DNA of 64,000 nucleotides, from positions 186,001-250,000 of the forward strand of contig JAGPXD010000001.1 of assembly GCA_020746995.1 (NCBI GenBank), read 5' to 3'. Position 1 is the stretch's first letter. Every line of letters begins with the position of its first letter. Both the position numbers and the translations under genes were made by a program. Positions 21,043 through 32,660 of this stretch are shown here, piece by piece. Under the pieces are notes generated by a model. The model saw nothing but the letters and a program-made list of their open reading frames with translations, was not told the origin of the DNA and did not search any database. This DNA comes from Plectosphaerella cucumerina. Lineage: Eukaryota; Ascomycota; Sordariomycetes; Glomerellales; Plectosphaerellaceae.

Positions 21043-21411
21043 TGATGCGATGATGAGGGATGGCGGATGAAGTCGAGGTCGATGTCGATCGAAAGTCGTA
21101 TGAACGGGGGTTCCGCGAGATTGGTGCTTTCATCCCTTGTCCGATATCACGTGGCCCTCGGCGTCCCGCCAAGCGTTCCAGGTGTTCAATGGCAGACGAA
21201 GCACGAGTGGTTTCACATTCCCACTGTCGCCCGCGATTTGATGCTGCTTTGAGGATAAGGCAATTGCCTCGCCCAAGCCAGAAGCGTGTAGCTAGCTATC
21301 TTGATGGGCCAACTGCTACGAGTCTACTGTACGAAGGATGATGTGGGTGGGGGCTGACTCGGCTCGGGCCGACGGAGAAGAATGGATGCGGATCAGAATG
21401 CTTCCAGCTGC
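21043..21411. other. Intergenic spacer, tandem minus-strand genes
   Basis: About 370 bp holding the promoter of the flavokinase-like gene and the end of the next minus-strand gene. I see nothing else in it. Confidence 0.4.
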
Positions 21412-22524
21412 TCATCCCTTCTCGAGGATCCAATACCCTCCTTTATCGCTATGAGAATCATCGAGAGGCCTCCAGAGTCTCCGCCAGCCCTCGCCTTCCT
21501 CCTCGACGATGTCTCTTGTTTCAAGCATTCGAGTCCGGAGCGCCATGTAGACCGAGCGATAGAACAAAATCTGACGGTCGACGACAGCTGGTAGCGCATC
21601 CAGCGGGCCCAACAGCGCGTCCTCCAGCTCGTCGGGGGTCACCTCTCCAATTGTGGTGATCATCAGAGATGTGCGATCCGGCCGAGGAACTGGCACTCTC
21701 CGAACCGAGCCTTCAAATGAGATGTGAAGGCGACGGAGGGCCGGGCAGGTTGCACTGAGCCCGCTAATCATGAGCTTGTAGTGCTGTTTGGGCGAACTTG
21801 CGCGCAGATGCGACAGAGCCGGGCCATCGGTGCCAGGGCTAGGCGCATGGCTCAGGCTTGGGTCCGATAATGAATCATCGCGATCATGGACGCGAAGATC
21901 GAATGATGTGATCCAGCTGACGTTCTTCTGAGGCAGGCAGTAGGGAAAGTAGAAAGCTTCAAGTCGCTGGTCGAGCTTGAAGGTGTTGGTGGCATACAGC
22001 AGCCGGATCGTCTCTTCGTACCTACAAAACAGGTCAGTCTTTCGAAGCATCGCGCGCGTGTGGCACGATGCTCACGCTCTTCGACAGCTCATCAGCCACC
22101 CGCTCACGCCAAGCGTGGCCTCCCTCGCTTCGCTGGCCTGGAAGAAGCCTTTCGGGCAAGCATCCTGCAACGCTATCTGGCGGTCCAGCGACCCGGTGCC
22201 GTCTGCTCGAGGACGCTTCCTGACGTCGTCCAAACCGCAGACGCAACTCCACCAGTACCACCGCGGCGAGATGTCGCCATCGGCAAAGGGCGAGTCCATG
22301 ACGGATACGCTTGGCGAGTTGGGAAACCATTCTGGGATGGGTGCATGGCCCTTGCGCCAGCGGGGGTCTGCTTGAAGTCCTCTGCGGTAGAGCAGGTAGA
22401 CGTGTAGGACGCGACCGCTGAAGGCGAGTTGGTAGATGTAGTAGCGGAGGTCCCATGTGAGGGTGTCGAAGAATGGGATGCGTGCCTCATTTGATGCAGC
22501 GTTTCCCAGGTTCTTGTTGCCCAT
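21412..22524 (-). CDS. DUF7730/F-box-like fungal protein, function unknown
   Basis: Exons 22524-22076 and 22021-21412, 352 residues. I chose the ATG at 22524 (MGNKNLGNAAS) because the frame upstream has no ATG. The protein shows the pattern common in large fungal families of unknown role: FFDTLTWDLRYYIYQLAFSGRVLHVY near the start, a Leu/Cys-containing middle, then AYEETIRLLYATNTF just after the intron, followed by a segment that lists a distance or cutoff-like set of Leu-rich stretches. These families are annotated as DUF7730 or 2EXR domain and are often compared to F-box proteins. No catalytic motif is visible. It is divergent from MED22. Confidence 0.72.
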
Positions 22525-23302
22525 GGCCGCTGCTGGGGTTGTTGCGTGGTTGTTGTCAGACCTCGGCACTTCCAGGTCGTTGGCCCGGTGTTCGACTGAA
22601 GTTGGGTCGTCTCGGGCAACCGCAGAGAATGGCGGCACAGCCACGTGATCAGCTCTTCGTGGCACTGGACGATGAAATGGGCAGTAATTGCGTGGCCAGT
22701 TCTCCAAAATGATAGAGTCGATATGAGAAGAAGTATCTGTGATGGTCGAGTTGAAGAAGTCTGCCCAAACCCGTTCAGTTCACCCGGAAGTGTTGACGGT
22801 ACAGTGCATCGACGGTTCCGGGCGGGCTGCAATGTGGGGCGCAATCGACTGGGAATTCAGACTGTGCGTGCAGGTGGAAGCAGCACAGCGTTGATGTCGT
22901 CCTGGTCCTCGAGGGTCGACTATTTACAAGGACTTCGGATATTGCGCAAGAGTCGAAGGTGATGCTCGGGGCGGCTGGAATTGCTCGTAGCTACCGACAT
23001 GCCAAACATCCAATGCGACGGTGAGGATGGGTAAACCCCGTACAGTGATATTCACAGTATACGTGCGCTCCTGTCGGCAGGTGCAACCACCTCCCTTCCT
23101 CTCCATCGGAGACAGTGCGGGACAGCGCAAACACCTTCATCTCAACATCTCTGGAAAGCCACCGCCCCGGCTATTGAAGTGAAGTGCAAGAACATCGCTT
23201 GCCGCCTCCTTTTTATCTATCAGCAACAGAACAAGATCTGAAGTGCGGTTACGGCAACCTGCCGAGTGGCCTTCCGGCAAGGGCTCCCCAATTTCAGCAA
23301 CC
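22525..23302. other. Divergent promoter region
   Basis: 778 bp between the DUF7730-type gene and MED22. The minus-strand frame stays open up to 22707 but has no ATG there; an upstream non-coding or coding exon is possible. No other feature seen. Confidence 0.35.
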
Positions 23303-23856
23303 ATGGACACAAACCTGCTCGACACTCACAACCGCCTCGTGGCGGATGTGATCGCCCACTTTCGCACCCTCACCATGCTTGCCACCATCCAGACCGAGGC
23401 TGCAGAGAGGCAAATCGACCCCCAGACCATTGCCGTCACAGGATTATCAATGCAGATGGAGTTTGAGGGTCTGGTGAGTTGCATGCCACCCCGAAACCGA
23501 TGCCGGGCATTCACTGACGTGTCGCAAAGAATACATCCATCAAGGACCTCCTCGCATTGAGTCGTCGCCTGAAGGAGCTGTGGCTGTTTGGCCGACTCGG
23601 CGGAGAGGACGACCTGGCCAAGCAGCAGGCCGAGACTCTCGAGCAGGACGTGGTGCGATGCGCGGAGCTGGTCAACTCTATCCAGGCTCACAGGTACGGC
23701 CAGATTGCTGCAGAGAATGGGGGAGAATTGAAGTCGGTGGCAGCAACAGGGGAAGCACAGATTGGCCTGGCCGCTGGAGATGCACCAAGAGGCTCCGCGA
23801 CACCCAGTAATCTCACGGGACCTTCAACAGCACCTCCAGCCGCCAACCTGCCATGA
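23303..23856 (+). CDS. MED22: Mediator subunit 22 (Srb6)
   Basis: Small subunit of the Mediator head module, which links activators to RNA polymerase II in the nucleus. Exons 23303-23473 and 23530-23856, 165 residues. The start is MDTNLLDTHNRLVADVIAHF, typical of fungal Med22/Surf5. Family pattern continues with TGLSMQMEFEGL at the intron, then IKDLLALSRRLKELWLFGRLG. The C-terminal 60 residues are low-complexity Ala/Pro/Thr and probably disordered. An in-frame ATG 60 bases upstream exists; I prefer the inner one, in ACCATGG, because it matches the family start. Its end is 136 bp from the convergent PUS1 end. Confidence 0.88.
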
Positions 23857-23992
23857 TGGAGCGAGTGTAGCCGCGAGGCAGAGATGGTTTGACAGCTTGG
23901 CGATAATGAAAGCATCGATTGTCATGATAACCTCACGAATCATGGAACGACATTGCGTTGCGAAGGATTGGCTGTCTATATGATCTATGCCA

Positions 23993-25883
23993 CTAACCCT
24001 CGCCGCCCTCCGGATCCTCATCCTCCTCATCAAGGCCGGCGTCGGCCACCTTACCCGCGTCGCCCGCGGTTCCAGTGCGAATGGCACCAGCCTCAATGCC
24101 ACCGGCAGTGAGCCACAAGAAGAAGTCCGACTTGAAGTTATCCACCTGCTGGAAGAAGGTGTGGAACCTGCATCGTGTCAGTATCATATCTACCACTCGT
24201 CTCTCGGGACTCCTTACGTGTTCTCCGTCTCCTCGACCTCGAAGATGCGCTGGTAGATCTCCTTGTCCTTGAACGCCTGGATCTTCTCGTCGTACTTGTC
24301 AAAGTCGATCGGGTCCTTGCCGAGCGTGTCGATCGCCTTGCGGTTGTAGCCCTCGAAGACGGGACGCTCCAGGAGCAGACCGAGACCAGGGGCCTTGGGG
24401 ATGGCGATGCGGTCGGGGCCGAAGCTCTGGCTGATGCGCTCCACCGGCGTGCCGGCGCGGACCAGCAGCGTTGCCATGCTGACCATCTTGCGGATCTGGT
24501 GCATCATGAAGCTCTGCCCGTGGACCTTGAGCGACACCCACTGCGTGTCGCGGATCTGGATGGGCTTCATGTTGACCTCGAACGACTTGATGTGGCGCTT
24601 GGATGAGGCGTCCTTGTAGCTCTTCTGAACCGTGTAGTTGTGGTAGTTCCTTGTTCCCTCGTACTGCGTGAGGGCGTCCTGGAGCATCTGCAGCCGTTCC
24701 GGCGTGACACGGTAGGCCCTCTTGGCCTTGATATAGGCGGCCTTGATGTCCCGCAGCGCAAAGTCGACGGGACCGAGTTCTTTGCCCTTGGTCTTGGTGT
24801 CGGTGTCGGCTGGTTGTTCGGCATCGTTCATCGGCGCGTCCTCCGTGGCTGCGGCCGCGGCCGGCGTACTCTGCTCGGCGACCTTGGCGCTAGCCTTGTT
24901 GCCCTCCAGGTCGAGCGTCTCCTCCATGACGTGAATCCTGCTCAGCACCTCGGCCCTCGTGTCCGGGTCCAGAGCCTCTAGGATGGGCTTAATGGCCTTG
25001 TCCTCGACCTCCTCCCAGAAGCCAGCGACGTCGGAGTACTTGGCCTTGAACTCATCGTAGGTGTTGTTGTCCTTGGCCGACTGAACCAGCTTCTTCCACA
25101 GGTAGCTCTCGGGGTGCGGGGGCAGCAGGCAGTATGTCGGCAGGAGATACTCGTACCACCGCGAGTCGCATAGGGAGTAGCAGCTGAACGAGTTGCTGGT
25201 CCTCTGGATGCCCCAGACTCGGATCTGCTCGGGCAGGTTGGCGTTGATCTTCTCGACAATGTCCTCGTCCTCGATGATCAGCTTCAGACTGATGACGTTG
25301 CCGGCTGCGTGCACGCCCTTGTCCGTTCTCGCACATCGGGCGAGACTCGACTTTTTCGGGTCGTCCGCGTTGGCTTTTGAGATTGCGCCGGCGGCGATGA
25401 ATGCCTTGAAAATGTCGCCCTCGATAGTCATCTCTTTCCCGTTGATCTGCATCCCCTTGTATCCCGTGCCGGAATAGCCGATCATGACAGCGACCTTCTT
25501 CTTTGGCCGCCGCGCCTCGGCGGCGATCTCCTCATTGCTGAAGGGGTTGGCCTTGCGTGTGTCGACCGAATCGCCTTGGTCGTTGACCCTCTGTCGTTTC
25601 GAACCCCAGTCTTCGTTCAGTTGCTTCCGCTTGTCGGCCTGGAGGCGTCTGGGAACGGGTCAGACACGCGCTGGACTGCGATTCGGGAGAGATCATGGAC
25701 CTACCGCCACTCATTGCGGCCGACCTGCTTCTTCTTGTTGCCCTGGGCCTGACCGTCAGTGCTTGCGTCGTTGGCTAGTGTCGCGTCCTCAGAACCTGCG
25801 GGTTGTCCATCAGCGCCCGAGGTTGCGGATGCCTCTGGGCGATCTGCGGGAGTGCCGGCCTGGCTATCGTGTGAAGACGACAT
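23993..25883 (-). CDS. PUS1: tRNA pseudouridine synthase Pus1
   Basis: Nuclear TruA-family enzyme that isomerises uridines in tRNA and some other RNAs. Exons 25883-25705, 25648-24218 and 24167-23993, 594 residues. The first 100 residues are charged and contain a likely nuclear signal (RRPKKKVAVM). The catalytic motif CARTDKGVHAAGN supplies Asp169. Other TruA/Pus1 marks are IGYSGTGYKGMQ, RVWGIQRTSNSFSCYSLCDSRWYEYLLPTY, EGTRNYHNYT and HGQSFMMHQIRKMVSMA. An acidic insert (about 330-370, AEQPADTDTKTKGKE) sits between the two halves, as in fungal Pus1. The last exon adds an acidic tail (GLDEEDEDPEGGEG). Confidence 0.95.
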
Positions 25884-26075
25884 GCTGCTCTCAGAAAGGT
25901 GCCCTGCAGCATCTCCCAGTCGGGTGCAATTGGGTTCGGGGCTATACGGCTTCTCTGAATATTTCGAGGCGGGACTGGAAAAAGAAGCTGGCGCGCCTGG
26001 CAGATTGAAAAGTGGGTCGGGCGGTGAGTTGCAAGTCGCAGAGTTCCAAATGGCAGTAGTGTGTTGATCTATCGG

Positions 26076-27710
26076 CTACTCTCCCCCACCACCTCCGCCA
26101 TCTCCACCACATCCGCCATCAGAACTGACTGCTCCTCCGCCGCCTGAACCACCACCTCCTGTGGTCCCAGAGCTGTCCCACTTGTCCCTGTATGGGTTGT
26201 ATTTTCTGCCTTTGAATGGATGGTATCCAAACATCATGAGCGCGAGGTCTCCAGGCTCACAGTCCTCACGCGCATACCTGGCCGCATCCGGGACATACCG
26301 GTCAAGCCACTGATGCAAGTCGTTCTTCATAGGGCAACCGGTTCCTAGCCTTCTCTCCCACTCCTGCTTGGTCTTCGACAGAGCATAGGCGGCAGCGCCA
26401 TTGTTCATCGTCTGATGCTCGATTAACCACCCGGCCTGGTAACTTGACCAGATCCAGTACTTTGCTGGGAACATGCGATGAGTGTGCCACAGCAGGTCGA
26501 CCTCGAGGGTAGGCGGGGCCAGGGCGATGAATCTGCTACCAGGAGCCGTCTTGCTGGACTTGGGCAATGGCAGCTTGGGGTCAAATTTCGAGATGTACTG
26601 AAGACGCCTGACCATGTTGCCATGGAACAGGCCGATGAAAGAAGCGTAGTCTTCGATCGCGTCTTCAAGTCCCTGGACGAACAGCGGCTGCGTGTTGGCC
26701 ACTTCGGTGAGCAGTTTCCAGAAGGGTATCTGCCTGTTCAAGTCGGCCCGCAGGTCGTCAATTGATGGCCATGGAGTGAGCTCACACTGCTGGCGAAACG
26801 ACTCGTGCTGGCTCTGGTTGCGACATCTGTCAAACCGCCTCCAGGTTCGAAACTCCGTGTACGACTTGATATCCCATGTCGCAGGGAGATCGTTGATCGT
26901 TCCGAGCGAGCATCGGTTCCAGTCTTGCATGATGATGGGCCTATCAAACTCAAGTTGTGGCTGCCGCGGTGCCCCGTTGAGTGATGTCACGGGCTTTTCG
27001 AGCTTTCGCGGCCCTGGTTGGGGAGCTTTGTCGCGACTGAAGATGGATGAAAAGATGCCCGACCGCCGGCGAGGGACGTCCGCTGCTGGTTCCCACGGCG
27101 GGGAAGGCCACAGTTGATAAGTGAGGTTCGGGCCAGCCCGGCGTCCGCTGCTGAGTGAGCTCCATTTGTCCCAGGCACGGACGGTTGTCTTGGGGAGCCA
27201 TTCGCCGTTGGCAAGCACGCTGAATGGGAAATGCCGGTGTTCGAGGCCATAGAACAGGTTGTTCGCCCATGATCTGCTGTTCCAGAAGTGGCGCTGGAAC
27301 CGCGTCGGGGACAGGAGATGGAGGTACCAAATGAGAGCGACATCCCTACGTCCTGGCCGTCAGCAGCCTTCCTTGCGTTCCATCTCACCAGTCGACGGGG
27401 GTCATACCAGGGGGGAGGGCAATCGCAGGGGGCTACCCCGTGAAGATCGATAAAGCGCAGATAGCTGATGTAGCGCCACTCCGAATAGGCCAGCGCTTCG
27501 TCGGTAACCTCGCCTTTCTCATCGCTGGGTAAGAAGGGGATGAGCTTGAGGAAGGTTTCGGCAACTTTTATGTGGTGCTAAGACGATGTGTTATTCATCG
27601 CTATCGGGGAAGTATACTGGCACTGGTATGCTTACGACCGCAGGCTCATGAAGTGAGACCAGCCGCTTCTCCCGCGGCCACGGGCTTTCATGGACTGGTT
27701 CCGGGAGCAT
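26076..27710 (-). CDS. Glycine-rich-domain protein (GRDP/DUF1399-like)
   Basis: Exons 27710-27636, 27577-27408 and 27345-26076 give 504 residues, starting MLPEPVHESPWPREKRLV. The family signature appears twice: PPPWDVALIWYLHLLSPTRF across the second intron, and PPTLEVDLLWHTHRMFPAKYW near residue 360. Such (P..D.DL.WH.H...P..Y) motifs define plant GRDP1/2 and fungal relatives. The C-terminus is Gly/Ser-rich with GGGGSGGGG runs. Plant members act in stress and hormone responses; the fungal role is unknown to me. I placed the first intron by frame and by the CTTAG acceptor, and its donor (GTC|GTAAGC) is strong. Divergent from RIO1. Confidence 0.8.
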
Positions 27711-28260
27711 CGTGTTGCGCAGTTTCGTTTCTGCAGAACTTGGGCCAGTGGCCCTCGGGGACCATGGGACTTCATCTACAATCTTACCGCTGAGCGGGTG
27801 CGCCTTGCCTCGGATGCGGCCTTGCGCGTGACAAGTAATAGGTCTCTTGGCGGTGGCATTGCTCGCGTACGCGAGGCGTTTTACAATCCCCGGTCAACGG
27901 ATGCATTCCGAGTCCGGCACGACCGGACCGGGGGTAATTCCGCCCACTTCGAGCCCGTGCACCGTGCCCATCACTCAATCTTCTGGCAAGTAGTGAGGCG
28001 GGCAACTTGAACTCCTGTCCTCCACCCGAAGGACAACTCGACATGCTCCAAAAATGCAACGACCAAGCGACGACTCGAGGTGGGGTGAACCCCGCGCATG
28101 CTGGCGGCACCTGGTGACTCATCACACGGCGACGGTGCACCATTTCTCTGCCCCTCCATCATTGATAAGATAGACAGCAAATTCCATTCAACCCCTCGTC
28201 GAGGCACACGGGATTGTATCGACAAGTCCAATATCCCGGTCGAACCACAAACCGCCCACC
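27711..28260. other. Divergent promoter region
   Basis: 550 bp between the GRDP-like gene and RIO1. I see no gene, repeat or RNA in it. Confidence 0.4.
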
Positions 28261-29920
28261 ATGGCTACTACAGACTCGCCTTCGGCCCCTTATGAGCCTA
28301 CCGAAACACTTGCCACGAACCCCGGGCATGGCACCGAACCCTCCTTTGGTGACGAGCCATCGCTGGCGCCGGAGAAAGATGACGACGACATGGAAGACAT
28401 CTTTGACGATGCGGCCGACGACCAAGACTGGGACGCCGACTCGGGCGACCTGACGAAATCATACAACCGACAGCGCATGTTCAACGGCGCAACCGACTCG
28501 AGCAACGCCGCCCGATCCAATACCCAACGCCCTACCGCCAACACGTTTGCGAGCGTCGACGACCAGGTCGCCGCCCTCTCCAAGCATGCGGCCAAGATTC
28601 GTCTCGACAGCGTCAAGACGGACGAAGAGAAGACAAAGGACAAGGCCGACCGCGCGACCACGGAGCAGGTTCTCGACCAGCGCACCCGGATGATCCTGCT
28701 TCAGATGATCAACCGCGGAGTCGTCGGCGAGGTTCACGGTACAATCAGCACCGGAAAAGAAGCCAACGTGTACCATGCGGTTCTGCAACAGGATGATGGC
28801 GTCACGCTTCAGCGGGCCATCAAGGTGTACAAGACTTCCATCATGGTCTTCAAGGATCGGGAGAGATACATCGCAGGCGAGCATCGGTTCCAGAAGGGTT
28901 TCGACAAGAGCAGCAACAGGAAGATGGTGAAGCTCTGGGCGGAAAAGGAGTTCAGGAACATGCGGAGGATACACGCCGCCGGCATTCCATGCCCCGAGCC
29001 CATCCACCTGAAGCTGCATGTCCTGGCCATGAGCTTCCTCGGAGACCGCCGCGGTTGGGCCTACCCGCGCCTGAGGGACGCGGCGATCGCAGATGAGGAA
29101 GCCGAACAGCTGTGGAGGTCGCTGTACGTTCAGCTTCTGGGCATCATGCGTCGCCTCTACCAGGTCTGCAGACTCGTCCACGCCGATCTCAGCGAGTACA
29201 ACATTCTCTACCACGACAAGACTCTTTACATCATCGACGTGTCGCAGAGTGTTGAGCCCGACCACCCCCGCGCACTCGAGTTCCTCCGAATGGACATCAA
29301 GAACGTCGGCGACTTCTTCCGCCGCAAGGGCGTCGATACACTAAGTGACAGAGCCATCTTCAACTTTGTCACCGCCACAGAGGGACCCACGGAGGAGCCC
29401 GCGCTCACTACCGCGATTGAGGGCCTGTACGAGCGCCGTAACACGGAAGAGGACGAGTCAAGTGCCGATGTCGAAGTAGAAAACGCCGTGTTCCGGAGCC
29501 AGTACATCCCACAGACGCTGCAGCAAGTCTACGACATTGAGAAGGACGCCAGGCAGATTGAGCAGGGAGAGGGAGACAAGCTGGTCTACAAGAACCTGCT
29601 TGCCGACACAGTCGTCGACAAGAATGTCGAAGAGGCTACCGACTCAGACTCGGACGACGATTCTGGTAGCGGTGCCGAGCTTGGGAGTGAAGACGAGTCG
29701 AGGTTCGAAAAGGGCCCGCCCAGAGGGCGGAAACACGAGGACAAGGAGGAGAAGAAGGTACCCATCTCCCTCGGCCGTTCCTGTCCACGACATCATTACT
29801 GACCTGTTGCAGGCACACAAGGCGGCTGTCAAGGAGGCCAAGCGGGACAAGCGGAAGGAGAAGATCCCCAAGCACATCAAGAAGAAGATGGTTTCCGACT
29901 CGTCAAGGAAGCACAAGTAG
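28261..29920 (+). CDS. RIO1: Atypical protein kinase Rio1
   Basis: RIO-family kinase/ATPase needed for late 40S ribosome maturation. Exons 28261-29757 and 29813-29920, 534 residues. An acidic N-terminal region (DDDDMEDIFDD) precedes the RIO fold. Nucleotide loop ISTGKEANVYHA, ATP-binding Lys in RAIKVYKTSIMVFKDRERYI, catalytic loop LVHADLSEYN with Asp309, and metal-binding IIDVSQSVE with Asp326, where DFG would be in ordinary kinases. The tail is acidic (SDSDDDSGSG), then strongly basic (KRDKRKEKIPKHIKKKM), normal for Rio1. The short last exon is required for the basic tail; the unspliced frame ends 16 codons after the donor. Confidence 0.96.
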
Positions 29921-30655
29921 AAAACCAAGGACAATGTTCAAAAGTCTAACATTGGAGAGGCGTGGCATGCCGTCTCCCCTAACATTTGCGGCCTGGCATG
30001 GCAACGACGCGGCAATCGGATGACGAAACAAGATCGGCCTCGCGGTGGCTGGCGGCTGTGTTTAGCATTCATGCGTAACCGCTGCTAGCTGTCGTGATGG
30101 CTTCGTCAGACTACACACCGTAGTCGATGACGATCAAAGAGAGCACCGACGATTGGACCGCTACCGTGCTCGAGTGAGCACGGGGCCACTTGAACATCAC
30201 CCCCGAGACAATGCTGGGGCTGGGGAGAAAGGCAGGCTGCCTTGCCTCGGATTTCTAGGCCGCTGTGATCTCGAAGCATATCAAGGTGCACGGTGATGTT
30301 TGAAATGCTATTTTTGTCCCAGCCTACAAGACATCATCGCAGTCCGAATAATCCGGTCCATTTCAACAGAGGAACACAAGTCACCCCCGGCCCCAGCTCA
30401 TCAGGCTGGGGTTCCCACCTCTCCAGATTGCTAGTAGGTGTAGACTCGGCAATCGTTAATATCATAATCGTTCCGTGCTCCAGTATTTTGGCCGTGGTGG
30501 GTGTCCTTCCTGTGTTTAGCGGCTGACGTCTCTGGATCAGTGTGGCACGTGAACCCTGCTCCCGGCAACCAAACCGCCAGCGGGCGTACACAGTGGACAT
30601 CTCCCCCGATCCCCGCTCATGAACACTCCTTCATAGCGTGACATTGACAATCTTG
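29921..30655. other. Intergenic spacer, tandem genes
   Basis: 735 bp between RIO1 and the CofD-like gene. I see no gene, repeat or RNA. Confidence 0.4.
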
Positions 30656-32177
30656 ATGGCTTCCATCCCAGCACCAGATCAGGATCGCCACTGCGAAGAC
30701 ATTCGCATTGACATTGAGGATCTTTCCATCGACCCCGCGCCCCATACCCCGCGCAGACCCGCGAAAGGCGACCGCGCTGGTCTCGTCATCTTCTCAGGAG
30801 GCAGCGCAGCCAACAACTTAGTCGACGTTTTCGAGCATGTTCGCCAGCAAAACAACTTTGTGCTGAGCTACGTGATTCCCATTTCGGACAATGGTGGAAG
30901 CTCAAGCGAGATTATTCGCGTCTTTGGCGGACCAGGTGAGCGTCTACGTTGATTTCATCTGACGCTTTACTGATCATCGCGAAGGCATCGGAGATGTGAG
31001 ATCACGACTCGTTCGGCTCATCCCGGATGATAGCCCAGAGAAGACAGCAATCAAGGGCCTCTTTAACCACCGTCTTGGAAGAGGGTCTCGAGAGGCCAGA
31101 GAAGAATGGAATACGATCCTGGAGGGTACGCATGAGCTGTGGCTCGGCATATCTTCTCCGAAGAAGGAGCTCGTTAGGTCACTTCTCAACCATTTCAACC
31201 TCGAAGTCATCAAACGGACGAGGCCGACGAGCAGATTCGACTTTTCAGGCGCTAGCATCGGCAACGTCTTCTTGACCGGGGCAAGGCTTTTCACGGGCAG
31301 CTTCGAAGCCGCCATCTACTTGCTCAGCTCCGTCTGCGCTGTCCCCGACTACATTTCGGTGCTGCCTGCTCTGAACACGAACTTTGCCAACCACATCGCC
31401 GCTGGCTTGGCGGACGGGACGATAGTCATAGGACAGAACGACATCTCGCATCCCAGCGCCCCATCGAATGCCGTGCCACTGCCGGCGTCCGCGGTCTGGA
31501 CCGAGCACGCTGATGCAATCGAAGATGCCAATCCACCAGGCTCCCATCCGGCCTTGAGGCGGCCTGCCATTGCGATCTCGAAAGAAGACGAAGAAGAACT
31601 GCCGGAGAGGATCCAAAGAGTCTGGTACATCAACCCTTACGGCCAGGAGATCCGACTCCCCGCCAATCCGAGGGCAGTGGAGGCACTCGCCAGCGCCAAA
31701 AGTGTCATCTACAGTATCGGTTCACTCTTCACTTCGATCGTCCCAAGCCTCATCTTGAGCGGAGTCGGAGAGCAGATCGCCGACCCGTCAATTCGAACCA
31801 AGGTCTTGATCTTGAACGGAACACTTGACAGAGAGACGGGTCCTTCGAAAGAACCGTACACAGCGCTGGATATCATTGGCGCAGTCGCGGGCGCATGCGC
31901 AGGATCTCGCGGACTCGAACCACCCAGTGAGTCGAGCTATTCGACCTATGTCACACACCTCATATATATGGATGGCCCTCGATCTCCATTCGTGGACAAG
32001 AACCAGATGAACAAACTCGGCATCGAAGCGCTGCGCGTTTATGGTGCAAAGTCAGAAGATGGAGGCGGCGGATCTGGTCGGTACGACCCGAAGGCTCTGA
32101 TGCAAGCTTTGGAGGCCATCATCGGGCGAGTCGACAGACGATTTGACAGAAGCCGCCGCAACACATTGGATGCGTGA
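30656..32177 (+). CDS. CofD/YvcK (UPF0052)-like protein
   Basis: Exons 30656-30935 and 30985-32177, 490 residues. The protein carries the CofD/YvcK nucleotide-fold signatures: GLVIFSGGSAANNLVDVF near residue 43, PISDNGGSSSEIIRVFGGPGIGDVRSRL across the intron (compare the DDGGSSG...PGDIRN core of bacterial YvcK), and later DFSGASIGNVFLTGA and YSIGSLFTSIVPSLIL. CofD makes the F420 precursor and YvcK links UDP-sugars to cell-wall regulation in bacteria; fungi do not make F420 as far as is known. The substrate and role of this fungal branch are therefore unknown. A GTG 18 bases upstream is in frame, but the ATG is the sensible start. Confidence 0.85.
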
Positions 32178-32660
32178 GCGAAGGAAAAAAGGCTGTCACC
32201 CACGGCGGTTCTACGCGTGCGGCAAATGGGTCGGCATGATTGCCCCTCGGGCGACACCCCTGCAACGATGTGCTTGCATTCTCCGGCACATCACGCAATA
32301 TCTCTCAGGCGGGTTTCGAAGCAGTCGGCTGGATGACTCCATTAACATGTTCGCACGTATCATTTGATTGCCGACTGTTTCCATGTACCACCTGGCCATC
32401 TACCCATTCAACCTCTGAACGGAGACCCGGTCTGGTGGAGTGGCGGTCGTCGGAGTCCGTAGATTTGACATCTCCCCACGCCATGCAGGAGAGGAGGGGA
32501 AGCTGACCGAGGCTAAATCCTTCAGTGCATGGGGAGGTCTTTATACGAGTAAACGACCGAACGATTTTAAGAGAGAACGAAATTTTGTCGTGGCGACTGT
32601 CCTTGGAATCTGCACTCATCTTCAACCTCGCGAGTCCGAATGATCCCGCCCATCTGACAG
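32178..32660. other. Intergenic spacer, tandem genes
   Basis: 483 bp before the broken GMC gene. I see no gene or repeat. Confidence 0.4.
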
